Shown piece by piece: positions 6,978 to 15,148 of a stretch of DNA of 62,098 nt (position 1 is the first letter of the stretch; the number at the start of each line of letters is the position of its first letter). The position numbers were made by a program, and so were the translations under genes. The notes beneath the pieces were generated by a model that saw only the letters and a program-made list of their open reading frames with translations, had not been told where the DNA came from and ran no database searches. The stretch comes from Deferribacteres bacterium (GTDB lineage: Bacteria > Chrysiogenota > Deferribacteres > Deferribacterales > Geovibrionaceae). Where the stretch lies: NCBI GenBank assembly GCA_023395255.1, contig JAEWZN010000001.1, positions 1-62,098 on the forward strand, read 5' to 3'.

Positions 6978-8552
6978 TTAATCCGTTTTCAGCCTGTCAA
7001 GCTCCTCTTCCTGCGCGGGCTGAACGGTTACCGAACCGAATTTATGATAAATAACAAAGCCCAGCGGTGTGCCCTTGGGCTTTTTAACGTGCTTTTTCCT
7101 TGTGTAGTCGACAGTTACCTTAGCTTCGCCCTTATGCTTGCTGAAAGCGGCGGTTATGGCGGCGGCCTGCAGTATGTCATCCTCATCCGGCTGGGTTTCG
7201 CAGCGGAGTATGAGATGGGCGGAGGGTATTTTCTGCGCGTGGAACCAGTAATCATCAGGCTTGGCGAACTGAAAAACCAGACGGTGGTTGGTGACCGAGT
7301 TTCGCCCGGCGTACGCCTTGCCGCAGGGAAGCTGAAAGCACATAAACTGCTTCTGCTTTATCTCCTGCTTGGTTTTTGTTCTGTCACCGCGGCGCATTTC
7401 ATCCTCAAGGGCTAAAAGCTCCTCCTCTCCGGCGGAGCTTTCTATGAAGTAGATCTGCTCCTCTATACCTTCCAGAAACTGCTCTATCTCTTTGATTCTC
7501 TCCTCTATCCTGAAAACGGAGCGCTCCATCTTAGCCGCTTTTCTGAACAGCTTTCCCGTGAGGGCGGAAGGGTTTTCGCCTTCGGGTATCACAAATATGC
7601 GCTTTTCCACCCCTGTTTCGGTGTAGAAACTGAGTTCCATCTCCCCTGTGCGTCCGTCTATCTCGGCAAGGTTGTCACGCAGCAGTATGCCTTTCTCATA
7701 AGTGTCCCTCCAGAGCGAGGCTTCCTTAAGCTCCTTTTCAAGCTCAGCCATGAGAGAAGTATATTTTTTGCGCTGCTTCTCATAAAATTTCAGCAGACGC
7801 TTCTTCGCTGCGCCGCTCTTTTTTATCTCCGCATCCCCGCTGAGAATACGGGCATACTGAGCAAGATCTATACTCTCCTCCGCCTCCGGAGACTTAAAAG
7901 GGATCACTTTTCCGTTCTCCGTTATGTAAAACCTGTCATCATCAAGGATGCAGCTGTTTATGTACATGCAGGTTTCTGCAAACGAAAAGCCCGATGCCCT
8001 CAGCTTTTCCGCATGCTTAACCGTGAGCGGGTAAAAACCCGCAAGCTCGGCAAAGTTTCCGCAGTTTTCATGATTTTCCAGACTGAGACGTTTGTTTGCC
8101 TTCGGCGCGGAGTATTTTTCACCTATGCCGAACGCCCTGTCAGCATCGGCGTTGCTTCTGTTCAGCAGAAAAAGCACAGTCCCTTCACCGTCAATCACGG
8201 CTGCGTTGGACATTCTGCCGATGAGCTCAGCCATAAGCCTGTACTGGATGATTTTTCCGCTGGGGCGGCGCTTAAGGAAAGTGAACCGCACAAGACGGTC
8301 GTACCTGCGGCAGTCAATGGATTTAAGCGTGGCCCCGCTCAGAGCGTCCAATCTGTCGGACTGTGAGCCGTCGCACTTGTCCGCAGGAAAAAGCGCCGGT
8401 GCATCGCCGCAGCGGATACGGATATATTTTGCTCCCTCAGAGTAAAGGGACAGATAAAGCGAATCATCCGTAACGCCGATACGGTTCAGCTTGCTCCCGG
8501 CAAACTCGGCATTGAGCAGGCGGACGGCTTTAGTAAGTGTGAGTCCGTCCAT
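6978..8552 (-). CDS. rqcH: Rqc2/RqcH homologue (NFACT family), ribosome-associated quality control
   Basis: This 524-residue protein has the full NFACT layout: an N-terminal NFACT-N domain beginning MDGLTLTKAVRLLNAE, a central coiled coil (about 250-390, dense in Lys/Glu), and a C-terminal NFACT-R domain with the diagnostic DYWFHAQKIPSAHLIL. Homologues bind obstructed large ribosomal subunits with peptidyl-tRNA and add C-terminal alanine tails that mark the stalled chain for proteolysis. Length is normal. Its start codon overlaps the stop of pilT (TAATG), so the two are co-transcribed although functionally unrelated. Confidence 0.9.
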   Translation of the reverse strand: MDGLTLTKAVRLLNAEFAGSKLNRIGVTDDSLYLSLYSEGAKYIRIRCGDAPALFPADKCDGSQSDRLDALSGATLKSIDCRRYDRLVRFTFLKRRPSGKIIQYRLMAELIGRMSNAAVIDGEGTVLFLLNRSNADADRAFGIGEKYSAPKANKRLSLENHENCGNFAELAGFYPLTVKHAEKLRASGFSFAETCMYINSCILDDDRFYITENGKVIPFKSPEAEESIDLAQYARILSGDAEIKKSGAAKKRLLKFYEKQRKKYTSLMAELEKELKEASLWRDTYEKGILLRDNLAEIDGRTGEMELSFYTETGVEKRIFVIPEGENPSALTGKLFRKAAKMERSVFRIEERIKEIEQFLEGIEEQIYFIESSAGEEELLALEDEMRRGDRTKTKQEIKQKQFMCFQLPCGKAYAGRNSVTNHRLVFQFAKPDDYWFHAQKIPSAHLILRCETQPDEDDILQAAAITAAFSKHKGEAKVTVDYTRKKHVKKPKGTPLGFVIYHKFGSVTVQPAQEEELDRLKTD

Positions 8553-9637
8553 TAACCCTCGGCTTCCGCAGGGGGAGTATCCAGATATTTAGCAAACGCC
8601 TTTTTGTCAAAACATTTGGCGTATGCCTCCTCCGGTGAGATCTTGCCCGCAGTAAGCAGGTCTTTGATTGCCCCGTCCATAAGCTGCATCCCTTCGGCTT
8701 TTCCGGTCTGGATGCTGGATGGAATCTGGAAGGTTTTGCCTTCCCTGATAAGGTTGGCTATGGCGCTGTTCACGAACATTATCTCAAGTGCCGCCACACG
8801 GCCGGGTTTGTCCGTCCTTTTGAAAAGCTGCTGGCAGACAACGCCTTTCAGGGATTCGCTGAGCATGGCGCGGATCTGCGCCTGTCTGCCTTCGGGGAAA
8901 ACATCTATTATCCTGTCCACCGTTTTTGCGGCGGAGTTGGTATGCAGAGTGCCGAAGACAAGGTGTCCCGTCTCGGCGGCTGTTATGGCAAGCTCAATGG
9001 TTTCAAGGTCGCGCATCTCACCCACCAGAATAACGTCAGGGTCTTCACGGAGAGCGGCCTTAAGGGCAGCGGCGAAACTCTGTGTATGTGCGCCGACTTC
9101 GCGGTGGTTGATCAGGCATCTGGCGGGTTTATGTACAAACTCCACCGGATCCTCAACAGTGAGGATGTGATCCGGCCTGTTTTTGTTGATGTAGTCTATT
9201 ATTCCGGCAAGGGTGGTTGATTTGCCGCTTCCAGTCGCTCCGGTGACAAGGATAAGTCCCCTGCTGTAATCTGCAAACCTCAGCACCTGCTGCGGCAGAC
9301 CAAGCTGCTCCACAGTGAGGACAGTATCGGGAATTATCCTGAAAACAGCGCCCATGCCCCTTTTCTGGTAATAGTAATTGGCACGGAAACGCGCCTTGCC
9401 GGGAATCTCGTAAGCGAAATCCAAATCTTTTTTATCCAGAAACTTCTTCCACTGTTCCTCACTGCATATTTCAGCAAGAAGCTCCGTCAACATTTCATTG
9501 GTGAGTTTATCATACTTAAAGGGGATTTCCGTAAGCTCGCCGTGCCTTCTCATCTGCGGTTTCACACCTGCGGAAAGGTGCAGGTCACTGCCGCCCTCGT
9601 TCATCAAATGGTTGAAAAATGCGTCTATCTTAGGCAT
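8552..9637 (-). CDS. pilT: Type IV pilus retraction ATPase PilT
   Basis: The 361-residue hexameric ATPase drives pilus depolymerisation at the inner membrane. Walker A is GATGSGKSTT (about 130-139), the Asp box is around LTVEDPVEFVH, Walker B is DVILVGEMRD, and the His box is GHLVFGTLHTN. Near the C-terminus SAIANLIREGK corresponds to the AIRNLIREGK motif required for retraction, which favours PilT over PilB. The ATG follows GGAGGGG by about five bases. The pilus alignment complex is encoded separately at 41770-46895. PilU is an alternative that sequence alone cannot fully exclude. Confidence 0.92.
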   Translation of the reverse strand: MPKIDAFFNHLMNEGGSDLHLSAGVKPQMRRHGELTEIPFKYDKLTNEMLTELLAEICSEEQWKKFLDKKDLDFAYEIPGKARFRANYYYQKRGMGAVFRIIPDTVLTVEQLGLPQQVLRFADYSRGLILVTGATGSGKSTTLAGIIDYINKNRPDHILTVEDPVEFVHKPARCLINHREVGAHTQSFAAALKAALREDPDVILVGEMRDLETIELAITAAETGHLVFGTLHTNSAAKTVDRIIDVFPEGRQAQIRAMLSESLKGVVCQQLFKRTDKPGRVAALEIMFVNSAIANLIREGKTFQIPSSIQTGKAEGMQLMDGAIKDLLTAGKISPEEAYAKCFDKKAFAKYLDTPPAEAEG

Positions 9638-9759
9638 GTTCCCCTCCGGAGGAGTAATAACTTAGTCAGTTTACACCACATTTTTCGTGATTTAAAGAGC
9701 TTATGAGGAACAGGAAAAGTTAGTGTGCAAATTTTTTCGCTTAATTCGGACTTTTTTTG

Positions 9760-9790
9760 TTGACAAATAAAAGACAGAAACCAATCTTAT
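9760..9790 (+). promoter_or_regulatory. Candidate sigma-70 promoter for a small RNA
   Basis: TTGACA at 9760-9765 is a perfect -35 box. The best -10 candidates are TCTTAT at 9785-9790 (19-base spacer, four of six matches) or AATCTT at 9783-9788 (17-base spacer, three of six). Transcription would start near 9795. The -10 assignment is uncertain. Confidence 0.45.
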
Positions 9791-9794
9791 AAAC

Positions 9795-9866
9795 AAGGAA
9801 ATTTTCCCTCCCCTCCTTAACACACATGCTTGGCCGGTCGCGCCCCCAATGCGACCGGCATTTTTT
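9795..9866 (+). ncRNA. Candidate C-rich small RNA
   Basis: Between a TTGACA-type promoter and a strong terminator lies a unit of roughly 72 bases with no reading frame. It contains CCCTCCCCTCC in the single-stranded 5' part (about 9806-9816) and a second C-run, GCCCCC, in the terminator loop (9842-9847). Unpaired C-rich stretches of this type in known regulatory RNAs pair with Shine-Dalgarno sequences. The next gene has its own promoter after the terminator, so the unit is not simply its leader. No known RNA family was recognised. Confidence 0.45.
9833..9866 (+). terminator. Strong intrinsic terminator
   Basis: Nine-base perfect stem GCCGGTCGC (9833-9841) with GCGACCGGC (9851-9859), nine-base loop, then A and six T (9861-9866). 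It can only serve a plus-strand transcript that begins after pilT, since nothing upstream is coded on that strand. Confidence 0.9.
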
Positions 9867-9899
9867 ATGCATTCACCGTAAAAAAAACATGTCACTTTC

Positions 9900-9927
9900 C
9901 TGACAATTATATGAAATATGGTATCAT
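9900..9927 (+). promoter_or_regulatory. Sigma-70-like promoter of the 9949 lipoprotein gene
   Basis: CTGACA (9900-9905, five of six) and TATCAT (9922-9927, five of six) are separated by 16 bases. The predicted start near 9934 leaves a leader of about 15 bases containing GGAGG. Confidence 0.6.
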
Positions 9928-9948
9928 CTCTTTAGTCGGAGGTGTGCA

Positions 9949-11772
9949 GTGCGCAGAAAGTTTCTCAATATCTTTATTATTACTCTAATTTGCCTGCCAA
10001 TATTCACAATAGGGTGCGGTTCAGGCTCAGGATCTTCAAAAGGCGAAAAGTCGGTATATTCCATGCTTCCAGAACCGGAAACGGGACATACCGCAACATT
10101 CAGTTCATCAGGTCTTTTCAACCTCACACAGACCAGCCTTCTCAGCGGACAGATAGGCGATTCGCCCTTATCTGATTACGCCTCATACGCAGCCAGAGAC
10201 AATATGGCAGGCTGGGCGTTCGGGCTGGACAGGGAAGCCCTGAAAGAAACTCTGGGCGAAAGTGCCGCAGCAAGATACGAGAACGAAATCACGGAATTTA
10301 TTGACGAAATATTCACTCACCCTTCGGTGACCGCCAAGCTCCATCAGGCTGTCGGAAACTTCCCTCTTTTCAGCGGTGTGAATGACATAGCATCCCTGAA
10401 TAACCTTCAGTCGGTTGAGTTTAAATCCATCTCCGTGGCAGACGGGGTTTACACCGAAACCGGAGTTCAGAAATCGGTGATTACCCTTAATGTCGTACTG
10501 CCTTTTGAGCTTACATCGCAGAATCCCGATTTATCAGTCTGTTCTGATGTTGTATCTGAGATAGAGGCTGATGACAGCTTCAACGAGTTTATAAACCCTG
10601 CCGCAGCGGAATGGGATTATGCAATAAGCGCCAGCCTTGTTTTCTTTGTGGATGACTTAAGCAACAGCCACGCAGGAGCACTCCTGAGCAAAAACAGCGA
10701 TTCAGTCAGCGAGGAGGAGGAAAAAGCAGTCGCGCGTAACTTCGGGCTGATTATATGGTTTCTGGAAAATCTGAACAGCCATCAGATCCCCTCATATGAT
10801 GCAAAATTTGTGTTCGGCGCTTCCGGAAATCTGGTTTCTTCAACCCTTGGAAGGATACACGGAACAGCTAAAATGAATGAAGACGTTGACTGCCTTATGG
10901 CTGTTGACGCGCTCATGCCGGAGGCAGCGCTCATAATACCCAATATTACAGGCGGCGGGTATCTTGATACGGATTACGAATACTACACTCATACATATAA
11001 CGATGACCTTGACGGCGCAAACGAAGGGGACGAGCACGGAGCAGCATGTCTTCATGATAAAGACGGGAAAATTGTGCTGGTGGACGGGGAATCATCCTGC
11101 GCCACCGCCACAGGAACCTACGATTTATCGGACAATCTCTCCGCAGCGGGAAGCTCATCTCTCTCCGGAGCCACTGCGGCAAGGACAGTGCGGACACCTT
11201 ATCAGAAAATCACAATGGAGGATCTCCACTCTCATGATGATGCATCGGTGAGAGCTACATCAGGGATATGCAACAAGAGCCCGTGGAGCAGCCTCAGAAC
11301 CCCCAAATTCGGCAGAGGGATAAGACTTGCTGTAAGCGAATGGGCAATACACGGACAGGTGGCGGATCACTGGAATATCCACTGGTATCAAAGACCCGGA
11401 AGCGCCCTTGCTCAGTCTGCCATAAGCGATGCGGCTTATCTGATCAAGCTCATCGCTCAGGAAACACTTGTGGGCGGTTCATGGTGGGGATTTGCCTTTG
11501 CCACTGCCGGACAGGCTTATAAATACGCTTCGAAGTTTAATATCTCCATTGCGGGTCATAAAATGGGCGGTGATACCAACAGCCGCATAGGGGATCTTAT
11601 TGTTGCTGTAATCCGTTACGGAACAACGGCTACAAGCGTGAAGCAGTACCTCACATCCATCGCCGTATCCGAAACTGTGGATGGTATAGCCCAGATGATT
11701 CAGACTCAGACTACCGGATGGCAGGATTACTACAGCGGCTCGCACAAGGTATGCGGCTATCAGTTTAATTAG
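9949..11772 (+). CDS. Large orphan lipoprotein, unknown function
   Basis: A 607-residue exported protein starting at GTG, seven bases after GGAGG. Residues 1-23 form a lipoprotein signal (RRK, hydrophobic core, TIGC), so the mature protein begins with lipidated Cys followed by a Ser/Gly linker. The body has few cysteines and no motif I recognise. A stretch around residues 400-440 is rich in Ser, Ala and Thr, and the last 150 residues contain many Trp, Tyr and His (HGQVADHWNIHWYQ). It has its own promoter and terminator and is monocistronic. Probably an envelope protein; no function can be assigned. Confidence 0.75.
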   Translation: MRRKFLNIFIITLICLPIFTIGCGSGSGSSKGEKSVYSMLPEPETGHTATFSSSGLFNLTQTSLLSGQIGDSPLSDYASYAARDNMAGWAFGLDREALKETLGESAAARYENEITEFIDEIFTHPSVTAKLHQAVGNFPLFSGVNDIASLNNLQSVEFKSISVADGVYTETGVQKSVITLNVVLPFELTSQNPDLSVCSDVVSEIEADDSFNEFINPAAAEWDYAISASLVFFVDDLSNSHAGALLSKNSDSVSEEEEKAVARNFGLIIWFLENLNSHQIPSYDAKFVFGASGNLVSSTLGRIHGTAKMNEDVDCLMAVDALMPEAALIIPNITGGGYLDTDYEYYTHTYNDDLDGANEGDEHGAACLHDKDGKIVLVDGESSCATATGTYDLSDNLSAAGSSSLSGATAARTVRTPYQKITMEDLHSHDDASVRATSGICNKSPWSSLRTPKFGRGIRLAVSEWAIHGQVADHWNIHWYQRPGSALAQSAISDAAYLIKLIAQETLVGGSWWGFAFATAGQAYKYASKFNISIAGHKMGGDTNSRIGDLIVAVIRYGTTATSVKQYLTSIAVSETVDGIAQMIQTQTTGWQDYYSGSHKVCGYQFN

Positions 11773-11799
11773 GGCAGAAAGCAGCAGTATTTGAGAAAT

Positions 11800-11834
11800 C
11801 CTCCGCAGACCCTCATTTGTGAGGGCTGCGGAGG
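11800..11834 (+). terminator. Terminator after the orphan lipoprotein gene
   Basis: CCTCCGCAG (11800-11808), one bulged A, CCCTC, a six-base loop, then GAGGG and CTGCGGAGG (to 11834): a 14-pair stem followed by TTAAATTATTTTA. It lies between convergent genes and could work in both directions. Confidence 0.8.
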
Positions 11835-11837
11835 TTA

Positions 11838-12032
11838 AATTATTTTATATATCTTTGAATAGTGCCCATCAATTCTTCGACTTGATAGTAAAATCAGTGC
11901 ATCCTGCCTGATTTTACACACGCTCGCGCCTTGCAGAGCAAGGCTTCGCTGCGCACGGCGCAGTTCCATCCATGGAACTGTAGGGCTTTAATTATTTTAT
12001 ATATCTTTGGATAGTGCCCATCAATTCTTCGA
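11838..12032. repeat. 43-bp direct repeat of the csoR 3' end (11838-11880 and 11990-12032)
   Basis: The last 13 codons of csoR with the stop and four bases beyond (11990-12032) occur again at 11838-11880, 152 bases away, with a single difference (ATT for ATC, synonymous). The outer copy still reads EELMGTIQRYIK-stop but has no gene in front of it. The 109 bases between the copies carry four hairpins. This looks like an insertion with duplication of the gene tail. Confidence 0.8.
11881..11989. repeat. Hairpin-rich palindromic element beside csoR
   Basis: Four consecutive inverted repeats: GTAAAATCAG/CTGATTTTAC (11888-11897 with 11908-11917), GCCTTG/CAAGGC (11928-11933 with 11939-11944), CTGCGC/GCGCAG (11949-11954 with 11958-11963) and CAGTTCCAT/ATGGAACTG (11961-11969 with 11972-11980). 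No coding capacity. The compact string of stems resembles REP/MITE-type extragenic palindromes. Confidence 0.6.
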
Positions 12033-12249
12033 TGGCGGTGTCGGGGTGGTCTTCCTTGATGGCGGAGGAAACGCAGCTTTTCAGGTGTTTTTCCAGAACC
12101 ATAAGCGTGACCTTATCCAGCCCGCCGCGCACGGCGGAGATCTGGTTCACTATGTCTATACAGTATGAACCGTCCTCCACCATGCGGATTATGCCGCCTA
12201 TCTGCCCCTGAATTTTTTTAAGCCTGTCCAGAGTGTCGGCGTGTTTCAA
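11992..12249 (-). CDS. csoR: Copper-sensing repressor CsoR
   Basis: The 85-residue DUF156 protein has the copper-site residues of CsoR: Cys near 29 (YCIDIV), then HLKSC near the middle, giving the C-x(n)-H-x3-C set. In known CsoR, Cu(I) binding releases the tetramer from its operator. It starts at TTG, seven bases after GAGG, and overlaps copZ by four bases. It is the last gene of copA-copZ-csoR, and a matching operator lies just before copA, so it should repress its own operon. Its 3' end is duplicated downstream. Confidence 0.92.
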   Translation of the reverse strand: MKHADTLDRLKKIQGQIGGIIRMVEDGSYCIDIVNQISAVRGGLDKVTLMVLEKHLKSCVSSAIKEDHPDTAIEELMGTIQRYIK

Positions 12250-12455
12250 GATTTTACCTCATAACCTTCATCAGTGATCGTTTCCTTAATCTCCTCAAGG
12301 CTCACCTTTGCTCCGTCAAACTCAACCTCAACCGACTTCGAGGCGAGATCCACCTTAACCGATGCCACACCGGCAACGCCGCCGAGGGCTTTTTCCACTG
12401 CCATTTTGCAGTGTCCGCACTTCATTCCGTCAACTTTCAGTTCCGCTTTTTCCAT
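12246..12455 (-). CDS. copZ: Copper chaperone CopZ (HMA domain)
   Basis: A 69-residue single heavy-metal-associated domain with the Cu(I) motif GMKCGHC near residue 10 and the usual beta-alpha-beta-beta-alpha-beta pattern ending DEGYEV. It delivers Cu(I) to CopA in the cytoplasm. AAGGAG lies upstream, and the start overlaps the copA stop (TAATG), so expression is coupled. The second residue of the metal loop region is His (CGHC), a known variant among copper chaperones. Confidence 0.92.
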   Translation of the reverse strand: MEKAELKVDGMKCGHCKMAVEKALGGVAGVASVKVDLASKSVEVEFDGAKVSLEEIKETITDEGYEVKS

Positions 12456-14620
12456 TAATGCACTCTCCTTAAATATTTGTCAGGGCTCCACCTCTTAAGC
12501 CGCAGCGCATTCAGCACCACAGAAACCGAGCTGAACGACATAGCCGCACCCGCAATAACCGGGCTGAGATAGCCCATTGCCGCAAGGGGGATTCCCAGTA
12601 TGTTATATATCAGCGCCCAGAACAGGCTGAGCTTTATGTTAGTCATTGCGCTTCTGCTTATTTTCAGGGCGATTCCGAGTTCCTTCATTGTACCCTTAAG
12701 CAATGTTACGCCCGAAGTCTCTATGGCCACATCAGTACCCGTACCCATGGCTATCCCCACATCCGCAAGGGCGAGAGAAGGCGCATCGTTTATTCCGTCA
12801 CCCACCATGGCAACGGTTCTGCCGTCTGCCTTAAGTTTTTCGATTACTTCCTTTTTGCCGTCCGGCAGAACTCCGGCTATGACATTCCTTATCCCCGCCT
12901 CACGCGCCACGGCTTCGGCTGCCTTCTCTGTATCTCCGGTGAGCATGAAGACCTCCATACCCAGTTTTCCGGCATATTCCACGAGAGCCGCCGCATCGTC
13001 TTTTATTTTATCAGAAACGGCAAGCAGCCCTGCCGCCTGTCCGTCTATTGTTACATAAACCAGAGTACGGCCGAGGGACTCAAGCTCTTCCGCCTGCTTT
13101 TCAAGAGATGAGAAGTCGGTTTCAATAAGCCTTCTGCTTCCGGCTGTCACCGTTCTGCCGTTTACATCCGCCTTTATTCCTTTACCCGCATCAGTCACGG
13201 CATTCTCCGCCGCGGGAAGTTCAAGCCCCGCTGCCGCTTCAATAACCGCCTTTGCCAGTGGGTGCTCTGAGAGCGTTTCCGCAGCAGCGGCAAATTTCAG
13301 CACCTCATCCTTTGTGAAGCCGGGCGCAGTTTCGATCTCTCTCACTGCGGGTCTGCCCTCCGTAACTGTTCCTGTTTTATCAAGGACAAGGGTGTCTGTG
13401 CGGCTGAGTTTTTCCAGATGCTCACCGCCCTTGAACAGCACCCCGAAGGAGGCCGCCCTGCCTGTTGCGGTCATTACTGATGTCGGCGTGGCAAGTCCCA
13501 GAGCGCAGGGGCAGGAGATAACTATAACGCTGGTGAATATGATAATTGCCTTGGTAAATCCAGCACCCAGTATGAAAAACCAGAAGGCAAAGGCCATAAG
13601 GGCGAAGATAATCACAAGGGGCACGAAGTATGACGAGATAACATCCGCCATGCGCTGGATCGGCGCTTTAACCGCCTGAGCCTCCTCCACCATGCGGATG
13701 ATTCTGCTGAGGAGGGTATCAGCACCCACACGGGTTACTCTGACGAGGAGTGTTCCGCCGCCGTTCACGGTTCCGCCAGTAACCTCTGCTCCTGTTTCTT
13801 TCAGAACAGGCAGACTCTCACCCGTAACCATGGATTCGTCTATGTAAGAAGAACCGGAGATGATCTCCCCGTCCAGGGGAATCTTTGTTCCGGGCTTGAC
13901 CACAAGGGTTTCACCGACCATCACCGATTCCACGCCCACCTCAGCCTCTTTGCCGTCATGGAGCACAACGGCGGTTTTCGCACCGAGCTCCATCAGGCTC
14001 CTGAGCGCATCCGCCGTGCGGGCTTTCGCTATCCCTTCCAGATATTTGCCGAGAAGCACAAGGGTAATCAGCATAGCTGAAGCCTCAAAGTACAGATGCC
14101 CGTCAAAAAACATGCTCACAACACTGTACAGGTACGCTGTCGTGGTTCCCATTGCCACAAGCACATCCATATTGGTTGAGCCGTGCTTAAGATTGGCGTA
14201 AGCCCCCTTATAGAACCGCCACCCGCCCGCAAACTGAACAAACGATGCCAGCACAAACTGCACCCACTTATTCATAAAAATCAGGGGAAAAACATTGAGC
14301 TCAAATACATGATCAAACATGGAGAGGCTCATGGGGAGGGTGAAAATAACGGAAAGAATGAGGATTATCTTGGTGTGCCTTTCGGCCTCTGCCGGGTTGC
14401 CCGCCTCTTTGGCGGCTCCGAAGCCTATGTCCTCAATGAGGCGGATAATGTCCTCCTCATTGAGAATTTCCCCGTCATAAACCACCCGCCCCTTCGCTGT
14501 GCTGAGGTTTACGGCCACTTCGGATATGCCTTTTTGTTTAGTGAGCTTTCTTTCTATTCGTGATGAGCATGCAGAGCATGTCATTCCGGTTATGCTGAGT
14601 TTTACGCTTTCTTCTTTCAT
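12455..14620 (-). CDS. copA: Copper-exporting P1B-type ATPase CopA
   Basis: A 721-residue inner-membrane pump that exports Cu(I). One N-terminal HMA domain carries GMTCSAC near residue 13. Eight membrane segments follow, with the transport motif [11 protein letters not shown] in the sixth, the actuator TGES, phosphorylation DKTGTVTEG, the nucleotide-domain HP motif (SEHPLAKA) and hinge [11 protein letters not shown]. All catalytic residues are intact and the length is typical for one HMA domain. It is the first gene of the operon; a CsoR-type operator lies within 22 bases of its ATG, so the transcript leader must be very short. Confidence 0.95.
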   Translation of the reverse strand: MKEESVKLSITGMTCSACSSRIERKLTKQKGISEVAVNLSTAKGRVVYDGEILNEEDIIRLIEDIGFGAAKEAGNPAEAERHTKIILILSVIFTLPMSLSMFDHVFELNVFPLIFMNKWVQFVLASFVQFAGGWRFYKGAYANLKHGSTNMDVLVAMGTTTAYLYSVVSMFFDGHLYFEASAMLITLVLLGKYLEGIAKARTADALRSLMELGAKTAVVLHDGKEAEVGVESVMVGETLVVKPGTKIPLDGEIISGSSYIDESMVTGESLPVLKETGAEVTGGTVNGGGTLLVRVTRVGADTLLSRIIRMVEEAQAVKAPIQRMADVISSYFVPLVIIFALMAFAFWFFILGAGFTKAIIIFTSVIVISCPCALGLATPTSVMTATGRAASFGVLFKGGEHLEKLSRTDTLVLDKTGTVTEGRPAVREIETAPGFTKDEVLKFAAAAETLSEHPLAKAVIEAAAGLELPAAENAVTDAGKGIKADVNGRTVTAGSRRLIETDFSSLEKQAEELESLGRTLVYVTIDGQAAGLLAVSDKIKDDAAALVEYAGKLGMEVFMLTGDTEKAAEAVAREAGIRNVIAGVLPDGKKEVIEKLKADGRTVAMVGDGINDAPSLALADVGIAMGTGTDVAIETSGVTLLKGTMKELGIALKISRSAMTNIKLSLFWALIYNILGIPLAAMGYLSPVIAGAAMSFSSVSVVLNALRLKRWSPDKYLRRVH

Positions 14621-14623
14621 ACA

Positions 14624-14642
14624 TATACCCCGTAAGGGTATA
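14624..14642 (-). promoter_or_regulatory. CsoR-type operator at the copA start
   Basis: TATACCC (14624-14630) and GGGTATA (14636-14642) form a perfect inverted repeat separated by CGTAA. This matches the C/G-tract palindromes bound by CsoR elsewhere. It ends four bases before the copA ATG, covers the likely -10 region (TATACC on the minus strand) and includes the GGGG that would serve as ribosome site. A possible -35, TTGATC, lies 19 bases further upstream. Confidence 0.8.
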
Positions 14643-14690
14643 CTACGCCTTTAAGCTGACAGATCAAGGGAAAACTTGATAAAAAAAGGA

Positions 14691-15101
14691 TTACTGCTTC
14701 AAGCGCCTGATTTCAGCGGCTCTGCATCCGGCCTGCTTAAGCACTGTCTCAAAGTCGGATAAGGTGAAAGGTTTTTTAAGGAACCCGAAGATACCTAAGT
14801 TTTCAGCACGCTTTTCATAATCCGGCACATCATAGGCAGACATCACGACCACCACCAGTTCCGGGTTAAGCTGCTTCATTCCGGCTATCATCTCAAACCC
14901 GGTCATCTCAGGCATCCACAGATCCGTTATCACAACATCAACAGAGGATTTGCCGAAAACATCCAGCCCGTTCCTGCCGTTGTCCGCCATAATAACCTGC
15001 CCGAAAATATTGCGCAGGATGCTCTCCATGGCTCTTCTGGCGTAGCTGTCATCCTCCACAAAAAGGGCTGACAGGTTTTTCAAATCATTCAGTTCAGTCA
15101 T
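14691..15101 (-). CDS. Single-domain response regulator (receiver only)
   Basis: The 136-residue protein is a lone receiver domain. It shows the acidic pair EDD near residue 16, the phospho-acceptor Asp in VVITDLWMPEM (about residue 60), the switch residue in VVMSAYD and the Lys in FLKKPF. No output domain is present, so it would act through protein contacts or as a phosphate relay. No kinase adjoins it on the same strand; the nearest candidate partners are the orphan kinases elsewhere in the window. Confidence 0.88.
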   Translation of the reverse strand: MTELNDLKNLSALFVEDDSYARRAMESILRNIFGQVIMADNGRNGLDVFGKSSVDVVITDLWMPEMTGFEMIAGMKQLNPELVVVVMSAYDVPDYEKRAENLGIFGFLKKPFTLSDFETVLKQAGCRAAEIRRLKQ

Positions 15102-15148
15102 TAAAATTCTCTCACAATAAAATAAAAACAGAAAAAACTGTTTTCAGG

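Larger units (their letters stand above)
9638..9948. other. Gene-free stretch holding a candidate sRNA and a downstream promoter
   Basis: These 311 bases separate divergent genes. They contain a TTGACA box at 9760-9765, a C-rich tract around 9805-9817, a strong intrinsic terminator at 9833-9866 and a separate promoter at 9900-9927 for the gene starting at 9949. No open frame of note lies on either strand. Confidence 0.7.

Noticed and set aside
14660..14687. Terminator between the receiver gene and copA (ATCAAG...CTTGAT with A-run)
   Set aside because: On the coding (minus) strand the T-run comes before the stem rather than after it.
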